A stretch of 34,044 nt of DNA from Chloroflexota bacterium (GCA_016210565.1 JACQUA010000032.1:1-34044), one strand, 5' to 3'; counted from the stretch's first letter, positions 7,790 to 16,266 are shown. Numbers and translations: made by a program. The notes: generated by a model not told the origin, from the letters alone.

Positions 7790-8941
7790 TCATTTCAGCA
7801 GCGATGAAATCAGTTGCCTGAAGATCGGGGCGCCTTTCTCTTGAGTCCTGACCCATTCTTCGGCGTCAACCACAAGCTTGTATTCTTTTCCGGCCTGCCT
7901 GGCAAACCTCGGGTCCGGGCTGGATGGTGCCACATCCTCCCTGAGAGAGTCGAAAGCGTAACCTTTGACATAAACGGTCTGGCCCTCCTGCGTTAGCAGC
8001 CAGTTGACGAAGACCCGAGCTGCGTTGGGATGAGGCCGCCTGTTCTGCAGGGAAACCGTCACCCCGGTAGCGTTTATGAACGTCCCTTCCCTGGGAATGA
8101 TCTCCTGGACCGGGGCCCCTGCCGCTTTGAGCGGCCCGAGAAGATCTGAGCGGGCGCCAAAGGTAACCGAGTACTTGCCTCGCGCCAGCCAGTCGGCCAC
8201 CAGCCGCTCATCTCGAAGAACGGCTGGCTCCTGCCCGACCAGCTCTTTAATGAAATCGTAGCCCATGATGAACTCAGCCACCCCGGTGGCCGTGGCATTC
8301 GCGGTTCCCGGCACGGTGGGATCACCCATGATGATCTTTCCCTTGAACTTCGGCTCCAGCAAGTTCCGGTAAGAAACTATCTCCTCCGGTTTGACCAGCG
8401 TGGTATTTATGGCAACCGGGCGGTACAGATCGCCGCGCATGGCCAGCAGGGTTTCCGTCTTTTCCACGAAGGGCAGCCGGCCTCCATACCAGTATTTACC
8501 GTCGGTCGCTTCAGGCAAAATGAGTTCGGGTGATAAAGGGTCCAGCGCGCCTGCAGGAAGAAGACTTTCTACCGCAGTACCCGAGCCGGCTATATAGACG
8601 TCTCCACTGTAGAGCCCGGCCCGCCGTTCGGCCAGGATCTTGGCAACGAGCTCCGTCCCCCGGCCGACCACGAACTGCATTTCCAGGCCGTATTTATCTT
8701 TCAAGGCATTACTGAAAGCCAGCCTGGCTTCGGGCACCGCCGTGGTATAAACCACTACTGTGTTTTCCTGTCGTGCGGCCTCCAGCGTCTTTTGCCATTT
8801 GGTTTCTCCTGGCCGTTGCGCTACCTCAGGCTTCCTGGGAACGGCGGTAGCCGCAGGTCCAATGGTCCCTGTCCCTGCCGAACAGGCAAAGGCTGAAAAC
8901 ACGAACAAGGTCAAGAGGATAGCAGTCACTTGTCTCACCAT
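7790..8941 (-). CDS. Extracellular solute-binding lipoprotein 1 (iron-type fold)
   Basis: The 383-residue protein begins with a basic start (MVRQ), a hydrophobic core and a lipobox-like SAFAC with Cys20. The mature part has the family-1/6 binding-protein pattern: WQKTLEAARQENTVVVYTTA near the N-terminus, FKGKIIMGDP in the hinge, and PHPNAARVFVNWLLTQEGQ in the C-lobe. Such folds bind Fe3+, carboxylates, polyamines or sugars. ATG 8941 has AAGGAG at 7 bp. It lies between two flavoproteins with 16- and 26-bp gaps. Two paralogues are encoded in the same operon (10886-12055 and 12935-14095), yet no permease or ATPase gene is present. It may work with transporters encoded elsewhere, or capture substrate at the surface in another way. 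Ligand unknown. Confidence 0.87.
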   Translation of the reverse strand: MVRQVTAILLTLFVFSAFACSAGTGTIGPAATAVPRKPEVAQRPGETKWQKTLEAARQENTVVVYTTAVPEARLAFSNALKDKYGLEMQFVVGRGTELVAKILAERRAGLYSGDVYIAGSGTAVESLLPAGALDPLSPELILPEATDGKYWYGGRLPFVEKTETLLAMRGDLYRPVAINTTLVKPEEIVSYRNLLEPKFKGKIIMGDPTVPGTANATATGVAEFIMGYDFIKELVGQEPAVLRDERLVADWLARGKYSVTFGARSDLLGPLKAAGAPVQEIIPREGTFINATGVTVSLQNRRPHPNAARVFVNWLLTQEGQTVYVKGYAFDSLREDVAPSSPDPRFARQAGKEYKLVVDAEEWVRTQEKGAPIFRQLISSLLK

Positions 8942-8957
8942 TTGCTTACTCCTTAGA

Positions 8958-10634
8958 TCAGGGCCTAAATCTGTACCGGTCGATAGGGACCGGTTCGGTC
9001 CGCAGGCTCATCTGGCCCTTTTCTTTTTTTAAAGTAATCCATTTCAGCCAATTCTTGTCGTCCCTCTTTGGGAAGTCCTCTCTGAAATGGGTGCCGCGGC
9101 TTTCGGTGCGCATGACGGCGCTGCGAAAGACCATCTCGGCCATCAACGTCATACTTTGGGCCTCGTGACATTTAACCAGGTCGTGCATATCCCTGGCTCG
9201 CAGCGAGGCGGCTTGAGGCTGAAGGCCCTTCACAGCAGTCAAGGCATCTTCGAGTCTGTCTTTTTGCCGCACCAGGGTGTTCTTCAGCGGCATGACGATT
9301 TCCTGTACCTGGTAAATGTAGTCATCCGGGAGGGTCCCTGCCTGTAGATATAGCGGCGCGAATGTCTCACCCCGAAGACGTTCAATCTCCACGGGGTCCG
9401 GGGTCGGCTGGCGGACGTCCGGCGCCGACCGCGCCGCCGATTCCCCGGCCAGGCGGCCCGTAATTATGGCCTGGGCGATGCCCCATCCCGGGTACTGCCC
9501 GGCCGAATGGGTGGCGCCGCACCAGCGAGAACCCTGGCCGCAGGCTTCGCCACAGCTCCAAAGACCCGGCACGGTGGTTCGGCAATCTCTGTCAACCTTG
9601 ATGGAGGAGACATTTATGTTTCCCTTGGGCATCACCTCAATCCTTTGTCCAAAAGGATCCAGGCCCACCACGTCACAAATGTGCCAGAAGCTGTGTTTGG
9701 TTGGATTTGCCGGTCTTACCACAGATTTCATTTCGGGCGTAGCCCTGCTCAGGTCAAGCCACAAGGGGCCGCGCCCTTCTCTCAGTTCAGTGACCATGCC
9801 CCTGACCAGTGGCAACCAGTTCTCGCCGCCGGCTTCAGGCATATACCTGTCCGAAATGTTTTCGCCGGTATTGTTGTGGAAGTTCCTCACCACGATATTG
9901 CGCGCGAAGGAGTCATAGTCCTTGATGCAGGGCAGGTCGTAGGTACCAAACTCGGTTCCGGAAAATTCGGCGCCCGCATGATACGCCATAGCTACCCCCT
10001 CGCCGCAACTGGCCTGCCACAACCGGTGAATTTTGAAGTAACCGCCCGCAGTGGCCAGAATGGTCACTCTCGCAGGCATGACCACGAACTCGCCGCTGAC
10101 GATGTTGAAACCGGCTGCGCCGGCTACGCTGCCACCGGTGGTGAGCAGCCGGGTGACTTCAGTCTTGTTCAGGAGCTTGACGCCCGCGGACCGGGCCCTG
10201 CTACGGAGAATTGGCATCATCTTGTGTGTATCAAACATGACGAACCGGGTCTTCCTGGAAGAAAAGGGACGCCAAATAATCTCCATCCTGCCATCAGACT
10301 GTTTCTTGATGGGAGCGCCCCAGTCAAATATTTCCTTGATTGAGTCAAACCAGCAAGTGGCCATGTGGTAGGTCCAATTCTGGTCATTGAGATAGTCGCC
10401 TTCTTTAACGACGTATTTGACGAACTCGTCCAGGTCCTCGTCCGGAGGCAAAATCGTTATTGCGCCACCCGCCACCGGGACCTGCCCCGCCCAACCGACC
10501 GTAGCTTTGTCAGCCAGGACAACACTGGCTCCCGATTGCCTTGCTTTTATGGCGGCAACCACGCCGCTGATTCCCCCACCAATAACGAGAATGTCTGCCG
10601 GGACAACCGCTCCCAGCTTGTTCAGGTCTACCAT
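8958..10634 (-). CDS. FAD-dependent fumarate-reductase-like flavoprotein A
   Basis: This 558-residue flavoprotein of the SdhA/FrdA/AprA superfamily has the Rossmann motif DILVIGGGISGVVAA, VGWAGQVPVAGG, the FAD C-motif TTVPGLWSCGEACGQG, and the C-terminal TESRGTHFREDFPKRDDKNW. It is clearly paralogous along its whole length to flavoprotein C (3212-4942): both share VGWAGQVP, the motif CGEG, KDYDSF and SFWHI or SFWHM. The HxMGG substrate block is absent (EVMPKGNINVSSIKVD). It overlaps the ferredoxin gene by 7 bp, so the two are probably translated together and may form a flavoprotein/iron-sulfur pair in the style of AprA with a small FeS partner. ATG 10634 has AGGTG 4 bp upstream. The two clustered 4Fe-4S centres of the ferredoxin would deliver low-potential electrons. 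Substrate unknown. Confidence 0.88.
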   Translation of the reverse strand: MVDLNKLGAVVPADILVIGGGISGVVAAIKARQSGASVVLADKATVGWAGQVPVAGGAITILPPDEDLDEFVKYVVKEGDYLNDQNWTYHMATCWFDSIKEIFDWGAPIKKQSDGRMEIIWRPFSSRKTRFVMFDTHKMMPILRSRARSAGVKLLNKTEVTRLLTTGGSVAGAAGFNIVSGEFVVMPARVTILATAGGYFKIHRLWQASCGEGVAMAYHAGAEFSGTEFGTYDLPCIKDYDSFARNIVVRNFHNNTGENISDRYMPEAGGENWLPLVRGMVTELREGRGPLWLDLSRATPEMKSVVRPANPTKHSFWHICDVVGLDPFGQRIEVMPKGNINVSSIKVDRDCRTTVPGLWSCGEACGQGSRWCGATHSAGQYPGWGIAQAIITGRLAGESAARSAPDVRQPTPDPVEIERLRGETFAPLYLQAGTLPDDYIYQVQEIVMPLKNTLVRQKDRLEDALTAVKGLQPQAASLRARDMHDLVKCHEAQSMTLMAEMVFRSAVMRTESRGTHFREDFPKRDDKNWLKWITLKKEKGQMSLRTEPVPIDRYRFRP

Positions 10635-10864
10635 TGTTCACCTGCCTTGTAAGGCTCGGGTATGTGCCTTGCCTTGGTAGGCATGATCTCGATGCAGTCC
10701 ATCGGACACACGGATTCACAATTGAAGCACCAGATGCAATCATCTTTGTAGGCAATAATCGGTTTCTTCTCCCCATCATCGAAGCGGATCACATCCACCG
10801 GGCAAGCGTCCACGCACACCCGGCATCCATTACATAGGTCCATGTCAATCTTTTCGATTGCCAT
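10628..10864 (-). CDS. 2[4Fe-4S] ferredoxin, AprB/bacterial-ferredoxin type
   Basis: The 78-residue protein has two complete cluster motifs: CNGCRVCVDACP (Cys 11, 14, 17, 21) and CIWCFNCESVCP, each CxxCxxCxxxCP, so it should bind two 4Fe-4S clusters. It should act as a soluble electron carrier or as a tight subunit of the flavoprotein whose gene overlaps its 3' end by 7 bp. ATG 10864 is preceded by AAGGAG at good spacing. Length is slightly more than a minimal ferredoxin because of a C-terminal tail (KARHIPEPYKAGEQW). It is the only iron-sulfur protein in the 12-gene run, so it could serve all three flavoproteins. Confidence 0.93.
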   Translation of the reverse strand: MAIEKIDMDLCNGCRVCVDACPVDVIRFDDGEKKPIIAYKDDCIWCFNCESVCPMDCIEIMPTKARHIPEPYKAGEQW

Positions 10865-10885
10865 CGTTCTCCTTGCGAATATCGG

Positions 10886-12055
10886 CTACTTCAATAAGGG
10901 TTGCAGAACTTCTTTGGCAATCTGCATGAGCCTTGGCCGGGTCTGCATCGACTTTTCATTTTCGTAAATCAGCTTTTCTCCTGGAATTTCCAGGAGCATG
11001 GGGTCCATTCCGGCAGTAGGAACGTCCACTCTCAAACTGGGACTCCCATATCCCTGGGCCAGCACGGTCTGTCCTTCCTGGCCAAGCAACCAGTTGATAT
11101 AGACAATGGCGCTGTTTGGATGGGGCAGTTCACCCTCTGGCAAAGAAATTGCGCCGGTAGTGGTACTTACATAGGTGCTCTCTTTAACTGGAACAATATC
11201 AATGGGCGCCCCTTTGCCCTTAAAATCAGGCGCTACCGAATAAGAAACTCCTATGAGGATGGGATTCTTGCCGCGAGCCACCCACTCGACGGCGACGCGG
11301 CGGTCCCTTATGATCACAGGTTGTTGGGCAACCAGGTCGGACAGGTATTTTCTTAGCTTGTCCAGGTCGTAATCAAAAATCTCGGCCACGTGCCCGAGCC
11401 AGACCCCACCGGCACCGGTCTGAGAGATATCATCCATCAGCATTTTCCCCTTCCACTCGGGCTTCAACAGGTCAAAAATCGATGTGATCTGGCCCTTCTT
11501 CACGATATCCGTGTTCACCAGAATGCCGCGGTAATACATGCCGATAGGGGCAAAAACCGTACGGTCCTGGTCAAGATAAGGTAACTTGCCGCCTTTCCAG
11601 GCCAGGGGGTTGGTGACTTCGGGAAGAACGAGTACCGGTTCCAGGGGGGAAAGAAAGCCAGCCGGCTTGAACAGCATTGTTTGGGTGGTGCCGCCGAGAC
11701 CATAAATATCCGTTGTCCTGAGACCGGCGCGCCGCTCAGTCGATATTTTTTCGAACTGGGCATCTGCGCGGCCGACGGTCATTTCGAGCTCTATGCCGAA
11801 CTTCTTACGAAAGGATTCTTTCAGCGGGTTTGTCACCTGGGGTCCTGCCGAATGGGCTACCGTCAGGGTACCCTCTTTCCTTGCCGCGGCGACCAGATCC
11901 TCCCATCTTGTTTGCGCGGTTAGCCTCGATGCTCCATCCACGACCGGTTTGATCGTTGGGGGCGGGGCAGGGGACATCGCTGGACCGCGTCCGCAGGCTA
12001 GCGCGGCAACAGGAAAGCAAATCATAAGCACCAAACGCAACAGAAACTTATTCAT
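10886..12055 (-). CDS. Extracellular solute-binding lipoprotein 2
   Basis: The protein is 389 residues from the ATG at 12055, chosen over the upstream ATG at 12109 because AAGGAG lies 6 bp before it and the signal sequence begins there (MNKFLLRLVLMICFPVAALAC, Cys21 lipobox). The mature protein follows the same plan as lipoprotein 1: WEDLVAAARKEGTLTVAHSAG, an ERRAGLRTTDIYGLGGTTQT segment, a WKGKMLMDDI hinge, and PHPNSAIVYINWLLGQEGQTVLAQGYG at the C-lobe. It is a diverged paralogue, not a recent duplicate. Located between nitroreductase and ferredoxin (21-bp gap to the latter). Ligand unknown; a carboxylated or metal-chelated compound fits the fold. Confidence 0.87.
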   Translation of the reverse strand: MNKFLLRLVLMICFPVAALACGRGPAMSPAPPPTIKPVVDGASRLTAQTRWEDLVAAARKEGTLTVAHSAGPQVTNPLKESFRKKFGIELEMTVGRADAQFEKISTERRAGLRTTDIYGLGGTTQTMLFKPAGFLSPLEPVLVLPEVTNPLAWKGGKLPYLDQDRTVFAPIGMYYRGILVNTDIVKKGQITSIFDLLKPEWKGKMLMDDISQTGAGGVWLGHVAEIFDYDLDKLRKYLSDLVAQQPVIIRDRRVAVEWVARGKNPILIGVSYSVAPDFKGKGAPIDIVPVKESTYVSTTTGAISLPEGELPHPNSAIVYINWLLGQEGQTVLAQGYGSPSLRVDVPTAGMDPMLLEIPGEKLIYENEKSMQTRPRLMQIAKEVLQPLLK

Positions 12056-12114
12056 ATTGATCTCCTTCTTCACAGCGTTCTTGTGGTGTCCTCTGGCTTT
12101 TCCTTTCACGCTCG

Positions 12115-12852
12115 CTATATCCCGTGAACATAGGCTTCCCTGGTACGGCGTCTCAGGTCAGCCAGGAAATTGTATATGTCGTCCCCGGACCGGAATCGCG
12201 ACCGGTCGTATTCCTCATGGTGGACTATTTCTGCAAGCTTACGCCGGTAAGGCGGAGCTGGTTTGTAATCAGGATAGCCAATTGGGACCAGGGTCGGAAC
12301 GTGGAGTTCCTCAGGTACTTTGAGCAGGGCCTTAAGGGATTCCTCCCAACTGCTGACGCTGACCCATTGCGCCCCCAAGCCGAAAGCGGTGGCTGCCAGG
12401 CACAATAGCTGAGTGGCATTTGCCATGTTTTTGTAATAGCCGGCCCCCGCTCCGCCTTCGCCAAATGAAAAGTTGGAACTGAGGACACTGGCCTGCAAGG
12501 TCCTGCTATCTCCAACCACCGCGATAACCACCGGCGCCCCTTTTAGCGAAGGCACCTGGTCAGGCCTGTGGGTATACGCGGGCATTCGCACTTCTTCCAC
12601 CCTGGTTCGCTCTACGGCAAATACGCGTTGGCGGGCATTGAGGAATATCTCAGCGATCTTATCCTTGGTAGCCTGGTTGCGTATGACAATGAACTCCCAG
12701 GGCTGACCGTTGGCCCCCGACATGGCCCAGCGGCTGGCTTCCAATATTTTTTCCACCAGTTCGTCAGGAACAGGGTCAGATTTGAACTTGCGGCAACTCC
12801 TTCTGCGCCTCACCAGCATCAGGAATTCATCACCAGACATTTTCTCTGTCAT
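12115..12852 (-). CDS. Nitroreductase-family FMN oxidoreductase
   Basis: The 245-residue protein has the family N-terminal pattern RRRSCRKFKSDPVPDELVEKIL, then EASRWAMSGANGQPWEFIVI, which binds the FMN phosphate and ribityl chain. A C-terminal GLGAQWVSVSSW and VPIGYPDYKPAPPYRRKL follow. These enzymes use NAD(P)H to reduce nitro groups, quinones or conjugated double bonds, or reductively dehalogenate aromatics as in BluB/IYD relatives; which applies here is not visible. ATG 12852 has AAAGGAG 9 bp upstream; an alternative start is ATG 12840. It lies 82 bp after the lipoprotein 3 gene in the operon and 59 bp before lipoprotein 2. An accessory redox step in the catabolic pathway is inferred from context. 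Confidence 0.9.
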   Translation of the reverse strand: MTEKMSGDEFLMLVRRRRSCRKFKSDPVPDELVEKILEASRWAMSGANGQPWEFIVIRNQATKDKIAEIFLNARQRVFAVERTRVEEVRMPAYTHRPDQVPSLKGAPVVIAVVGDSRTLQASVLSSNFSFGEGGAGAGYYKNMANATQLLCLAATAFGLGAQWVSVSSWEESLKALLKVPEELHVPTLVPIGYPDYKPAPPYRRKLAEIVHHEEYDRSRFRSGDDIYNFLADLRRRTREAYVHGI

Positions 12853-12934
12853 GTGATAAGGCTCCTTTCTCCACAGTAAATGCTATGAGTAATGCTATGA
12901 GAACACCGGCCAAGCGCACAAGCAGACGATGTCA

Positions 12935-14095
12935 CTACCTCAGAAGTGGGCCGAGGGCTTCTCGGGCGATATCCAGGATGACTGTCCCTTTCATGCGCAG
13001 GTCTTCCTCGGTTTCCAGTTGAACGCGTTCGCCGGGCCTGGGCAGGAAGAGTGGATTGAAACCCGGCGGAGGCGGCACATCCAGCCGCGACGCCGGTATG
13101 CCGTAGCCTTTGGTAAAGACAGTCTGTCCTTCGCTGGTGAGCAACCAGTTCGCCAGCAACATGGCGCCATTTGGATGCGCGGGTTTGGTGGGCAAAGACA
13201 GCACGCCGGCAGAGGTGCTCATGCTGCCGCCCTCGGCAGTGGCAACCTGAGCTACTGGCGCGCCCTCCCTGATGAATCCCATCGCCGTTTCTGTTGACGG
13301 GGCGACCGCCAGGTGATACTTTCCCCGGGCCACCGTTTCTACTTGCAGCCGGATATCGTTGGTGAGAACTGGCTCCTGTTTGGCGAATTGCCTCAAGTAG
13401 TCCCTGGTCTTTTCCAGACCCCAGTTGTCAACAAGAACTGAAACCCAGGCATTGCCCGCGCCCGATCTGGTAGGATCATTAACTATCATCTTCCCCTTCC
13501 ACCGCGAGTCGAGAAGCTCAGTGAAAGACTTTATCTCCCCTTCTCTTACGAGATCGGTGTTGCGCATCAGATACCTGTTGAAGCCGCCCACCAGCGGTAT
13601 CAGGGTACGCTGTTTATCCGTAAAGGGAAGTTGGCTGCCACGCCATGCCTTCGCGGCTTTGGCTTCGGGAAGAATAATGAATGGTTCCAGAGGTTGAAGA
13701 AAACCCTCCGGTTTCAAAACATTGATTGAAGTGGTGGCCCCGGATATGATGACATCCACGGCATATATTCCGGCCCGTCGTTCACTGAAAAGTCTCTCCG
13801 CCAATTGGGCCCCCCGGGGCACAGTGGTAAAACTCATGGTTATCCCATATTTTTGTCTTATGGCGTTGGTTACCTCGCGAATTGTGTCGGGTCCGAGAGA
13901 GCAAGTAACGGTTATCTCCCCCTCTCTTTTGGCGCCCTCTACCACCTTTTGCCATTCTATCTCCCATTGCTGCCGGGTTTCCTGGGCCGGTGACACCGCT
14001 GTAACCGTAACGGCCGGCGCGCCGGGTTGCGTAGAAGCGCAGGCAACAGCGGACAGGAAGCCTGCGACCAGGGTGGCCCCCAAGCACATCTTCAT
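12935..14095 (-). CDS. Extracellular solute-binding lipoprotein 3
   Basis: The protein is 386 residues from ATG 14095, selected because AAAGGAG is 5 bp upstream and the lipoprotein signal starts there (MKMCLGATLVAGFLSAVAC, Cys19). A longer frame from 14188 would place a charged 31-residue segment before the signal and overlap the deacetylase gene. Features match the other two: WQKVVEGAKREGEITVTCSLG, a WKGKMIVNDPTRSGAGNAW hinge, and PHPNGAMLLANWLLTSEGQTVFTKGYG. All three lipoproteins share the unusual lipobox ending AxAC. It lies 74 bp after the deacetylase. Again no membrane transporter components are adjacent. Confidence 0.87.
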   Translation of the reverse strand: MKMCLGATLVAGFLSAVACASTQPGAPAVTVTAVSPAQETRQQWEIEWQKVVEGAKREGEITVTCSLGPDTIREVTNAIRQKYGITMSFTTVPRGAQLAERLFSERRAGIYAVDVIISGATTSINVLKPEGFLQPLEPFIILPEAKAAKAWRGSQLPFTDKQRTLIPLVGGFNRYLMRNTDLVREGEIKSFTELLDSRWKGKMIVNDPTRSGAGNAWVSVLVDNWGLEKTRDYLRQFAKQEPVLTNDIRLQVETVARGKYHLAVAPSTETAMGFIREGAPVAQVATAEGGSMSTSAGVLSLPTKPAHPNGAMLLANWLLTSEGQTVFTKGYGIPASRLDVPPPPGFNPLFLPRPGERVQLETEEDLRMKGTVILDIAREALGPLLR

Positions 14096-14169
14096 TTTTT
14101 CTCCTTTCTCCTTTTCCCCTTTCTCCAATGACATCCCTTCCTCTGAGGCGGCGTTGTTGCGCACCCGAT

Positions 14170-14985
14170 TTAAGGGCTTCTTAGACACAGTTGGGCGACG
14201 TCAATGAACCTCGCGAACCAAACACCGGTATGCTCCTTGATATGGCGCAGAAGGTCCTCCATCGCCTTGGCCCTTGGCGGCCTCGGAGTAACCCAGACAT
14301 GCCAGGTGGTCATGAACAACCTTGGGGCGGTTTCCGATTCCGCATACAGGTAATCGAATTCATCCCGATATGTCTCAAAAAGGGACCCTATGTCCAATTT
14401 GCCGGTATCGTCGGTCATATTGGTTCGCGCCATTTCCACGATCTTCTTTCCGCCAATGTCGATCACATATGGAAGTTCGGCATCAAAAAAATCGCTGTGA
14501 TGGACAAAATTCATCTCACCAAGGAGCTTCAGGGTATTCTCCGACGGGTTGGCTCTTGGAGACAACCAGCCCAAAGGTGCTTCGCCGGTGGCGTCCGTGA
14601 TTGCGGCGACTACTTTTTCGAGGGCTTTCCGTTCGTCTTGCTCATTCAGTTGCCACCACTTTTCTCCCCCCTCCCATCCATGTGCGGCGACTTCATGCCC
14701 GCGTTTCTTGATCTCGCGCACTGAGTCCTGGTAGCCTGCAGCCGTGGCGCCGCTTACAAAGAAAGTAGCGGGAACGCCGAACTTGTCCAGAATACCCAGC
14801 ACCCGCCAGATTCCACACCTGGCCTCGTATTCGTATGTGCTCATTGCCCTCAAATCCCTGACCCCGTCACCCAATGGAGGAATGGGCCGGGTGGGTTCGT
14901 ACTCCACGTTTACCAGCACCGCTATTCTGGCATTCCCAGGCCACCGGAGTCCCTTGAGGTCAGATGCATTCCACGGGAGGCTCAT
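14170..14985 (-). CDS. NodB/PuuE-like polysaccharide-deacetylase-family hydrolase
   Basis: The 271-residue protein is a single carbohydrate-esterase-4 barrel without a signal peptide, so cytoplasmic. The conserved positions VNVEYE, GVPATFFVSGATA, KKRGHEVAAHGWEGGEKWW and a C-terminal TTWHVWVTPRPP fit the subgroup that includes PuuE-type allantoinases and cyclic-imide or amide hydrolases more than extracellular chitin deacetylases. It therefore may open a cyclic amide or remove an acyl group from a small metabolite. Its ATG (14985) overlaps the TGA of the upstream BKACE gene (ATGA), and GGAGGGG stands 5 bp before. The cytoplasmic location and operon partners favour a catabolic, not cell-wall, role. 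Subfamily assignment is from memory and moderate. Confidence 0.85.
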   Translation of the reverse strand: MSLPWNASDLKGLRWPGNARIAVLVNVEYEPTRPIPPLGDGVRDLRAMSTYEYEARCGIWRVLGILDKFGVPATFFVSGATAAGYQDSVREIKKRGHEVAAHGWEGGEKWWQLNEQDERKALEKVVAAITDATGEAPLGWLSPRANPSENTLKLLGEMNFVHHSDFFDAELPYVIDIGGKKIVEMARTNMTDDTGKLDIGSLFETYRDEFDYLYAESETAPRLFMTTWHVWVTPRPPRAKAMEDLLRHIKEHTGVWFARFIDVAQLCLRSP

Positions 14986-15995
14986 CTAATCCCCTCCAGG
15001 ACTTTATCGTATCTCGGCTTCAACCCCACTGCCTGTCGGTATTCGTTCGGGGTCATTATTTCTCGCCCGAGCAAGCGGGCAATTTCTGTAGCTTCCCGGA
15101 GATCTTCAGCGTTGTTGGAAATCTTTTCGTCCTTGTGGGGATATTTCCAGCAGGTATCTTCCATGCCTACCCGGATGTGGACTCCCAGGAGAAGAGCGAG
15201 GGTGGTCAGGTACCTGGTGGCTCTTCCAGCGCCACAAACGGTAATGAAACCCTCCGGATCAACTTCCCGGATTCTTTCAACCAGAAACATGAGGTTTTGA
15301 CACATAGCCCTCTCATTCGGAATGAAGTCGTGCAGACGGTGCGGCCACTGAAGAAGCAGCCCGGGCAAGATTATCCACAAATTGGGGTTTGGCATAAGCC
15401 CGGTTCGAATCAAGAGCCGTTCGGCAAAGTCGATCTTGGCAGAGGAATGCACCACCAGCTCGGCCTTGATGTCGTAGTCCTGAAAAAGCTTGACCGTCGT
15501 CCTTATCCAGGTGGGGGAATTGCTGGGATTTATGTAAGAAATTTCCGCTAGCCCGTTGACCACGATTCCCATCGCCTCTTCATACGTCCCGCGGAGGCAG
15601 TTGATATGAGGACAAAATTTTTCTCGGCCGTATTTTTCCAGAAGAGGCTTGGCCACGTACATGTAAGATTCTGTCCCGATGGGTAGCTTCCTACCGTCCC
15701 TGGTGACGCATGCCTCCGGCTGATTATCAAGATGAATCACGGAAGCGCCCGCTTTGATACATTCCTCGGCGGAATCACGTATTTCATCCAGATTCGCCGG
15801 TTGGCTGGGATTGTGTTTCTTGGTGAAGCCAGCTCCCCCACCTGAGATTGTGGCCTGAATGCATACCTTATCAGGGATTTTCCACTTCGGCTGGAAGGTC
15901 AAATCGGCCGCCGGGTTCAGTTCCCCTGGTTTGAAATCGGACGGGCCTTTGGAGTCGAACGGATTCAACTTTTTCCAGTCAATTTCCTGCGCCAT
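14982..15995 (-). CDS. BKACE/DUF849-family enzyme 2 with altered zinc motif
   Basis: This 337-residue DUF849 protein is the first gene of the minus-strand operon. ATG 15995 has AAGGAGG at ideal spacing. It has an N-terminal extension of about 40 residues (proline- and charge-rich) before DKVCIQATISGGGAG. The family block RVGMEDTCWKYPHKDE is intact, but the HxHxRD zinc motif reads VIHLDNQPE: the second His is Asp and the following Arg-Asp are absent. It may keep a metal with a changed ligand set, use a different chemistry, or be inactive. It is clearly diverged from BKACE 1 at the other end of the operon, which keeps HFHPRD. Two family members bracketing one operon suggest two cleavage steps or a heteromer. 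Confidence 0.87.
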   Translation of the reverse strand: MAQEIDWKKLNPFDSKGPSDFKPGELNPAADLTFQPKWKIPDKVCIQATISGGGAGFTKKHNPSQPANLDEIRDSAEECIKAGASVIHLDNQPEACVTRDGRKLPIGTESYMYVAKPLLEKYGREKFCPHINCLRGTYEEAMGIVVNGLAEISYINPSNSPTWIRTTVKLFQDYDIKAELVVHSSAKIDFAERLLIRTGLMPNPNLWIILPGLLLQWPHRLHDFIPNERAMCQNLMFLVERIREVDPEGFITVCGAGRATRYLTTLALLLGVHIRVGMEDTCWKYPHKDEKISNNAEDLREATEIARLLGREIMTPNEYRQAVGLKPRYDKVLEGIR

Positions 15996-16191
15996 TTCTT
16001 CCTCCTTGTCATTTTTTGGCAGGACTACTGGCAGCAGAACGCATTATTGGTTCGCGCCTAGTTGCCGGCCTGAGAGCAAGCTGTGCCCATTTGAACCGTT
16101 GTTGGTGTCCACCGGGGTGCCCTACAAGTCTTCCGGGCCTACGGCAACCCCTCGCTGTTTCAAAAATTCTGCAACTTCTCGACCTTCCCAA

Positions 16192-16203
16192 GACTAATTA
16201 GTC
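16192..16203. promoter_or_regulatory. Perfect 12-bp palindrome GACTAATTAGTC, candidate MarR operator
   Basis: GACTAATTAGTC is self-complementary and lies about 30 bp downstream of the predicted start of the minus-strand transcript. A repressor bound there could block elongation. Assignment to the adjacent MarR is inference from position and symmetry. Confidence 0.4.
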
Positions 16204-16236
16204 ATTACCTGAAGCGGTTGATTCTGAAGTTCGCAT

Positions 16237-16266
16237 AAGATATCATATGTGAATAGTCATTGTCAA
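16237..16266 (-). promoter_or_regulatory. Sigma70-type promoter of the 12-gene catabolic operon
   Basis: On the minus strand, TTGACA (16266-16261) is followed after 18 bp by TATCTT (16242-16237). A transcript from about 16230 would have a leader of about 235 nt before BKACE 2. A full-consensus -35 and 4/6 -10 make this the best promoter in the gap. Confidence 0.5.

Noticed and set aside
16009..16191. 60-residue minus-strand frame upstream of BKACE 2
   Set aside because: Basic, motif-free product in a promoter region without a ribosome site.
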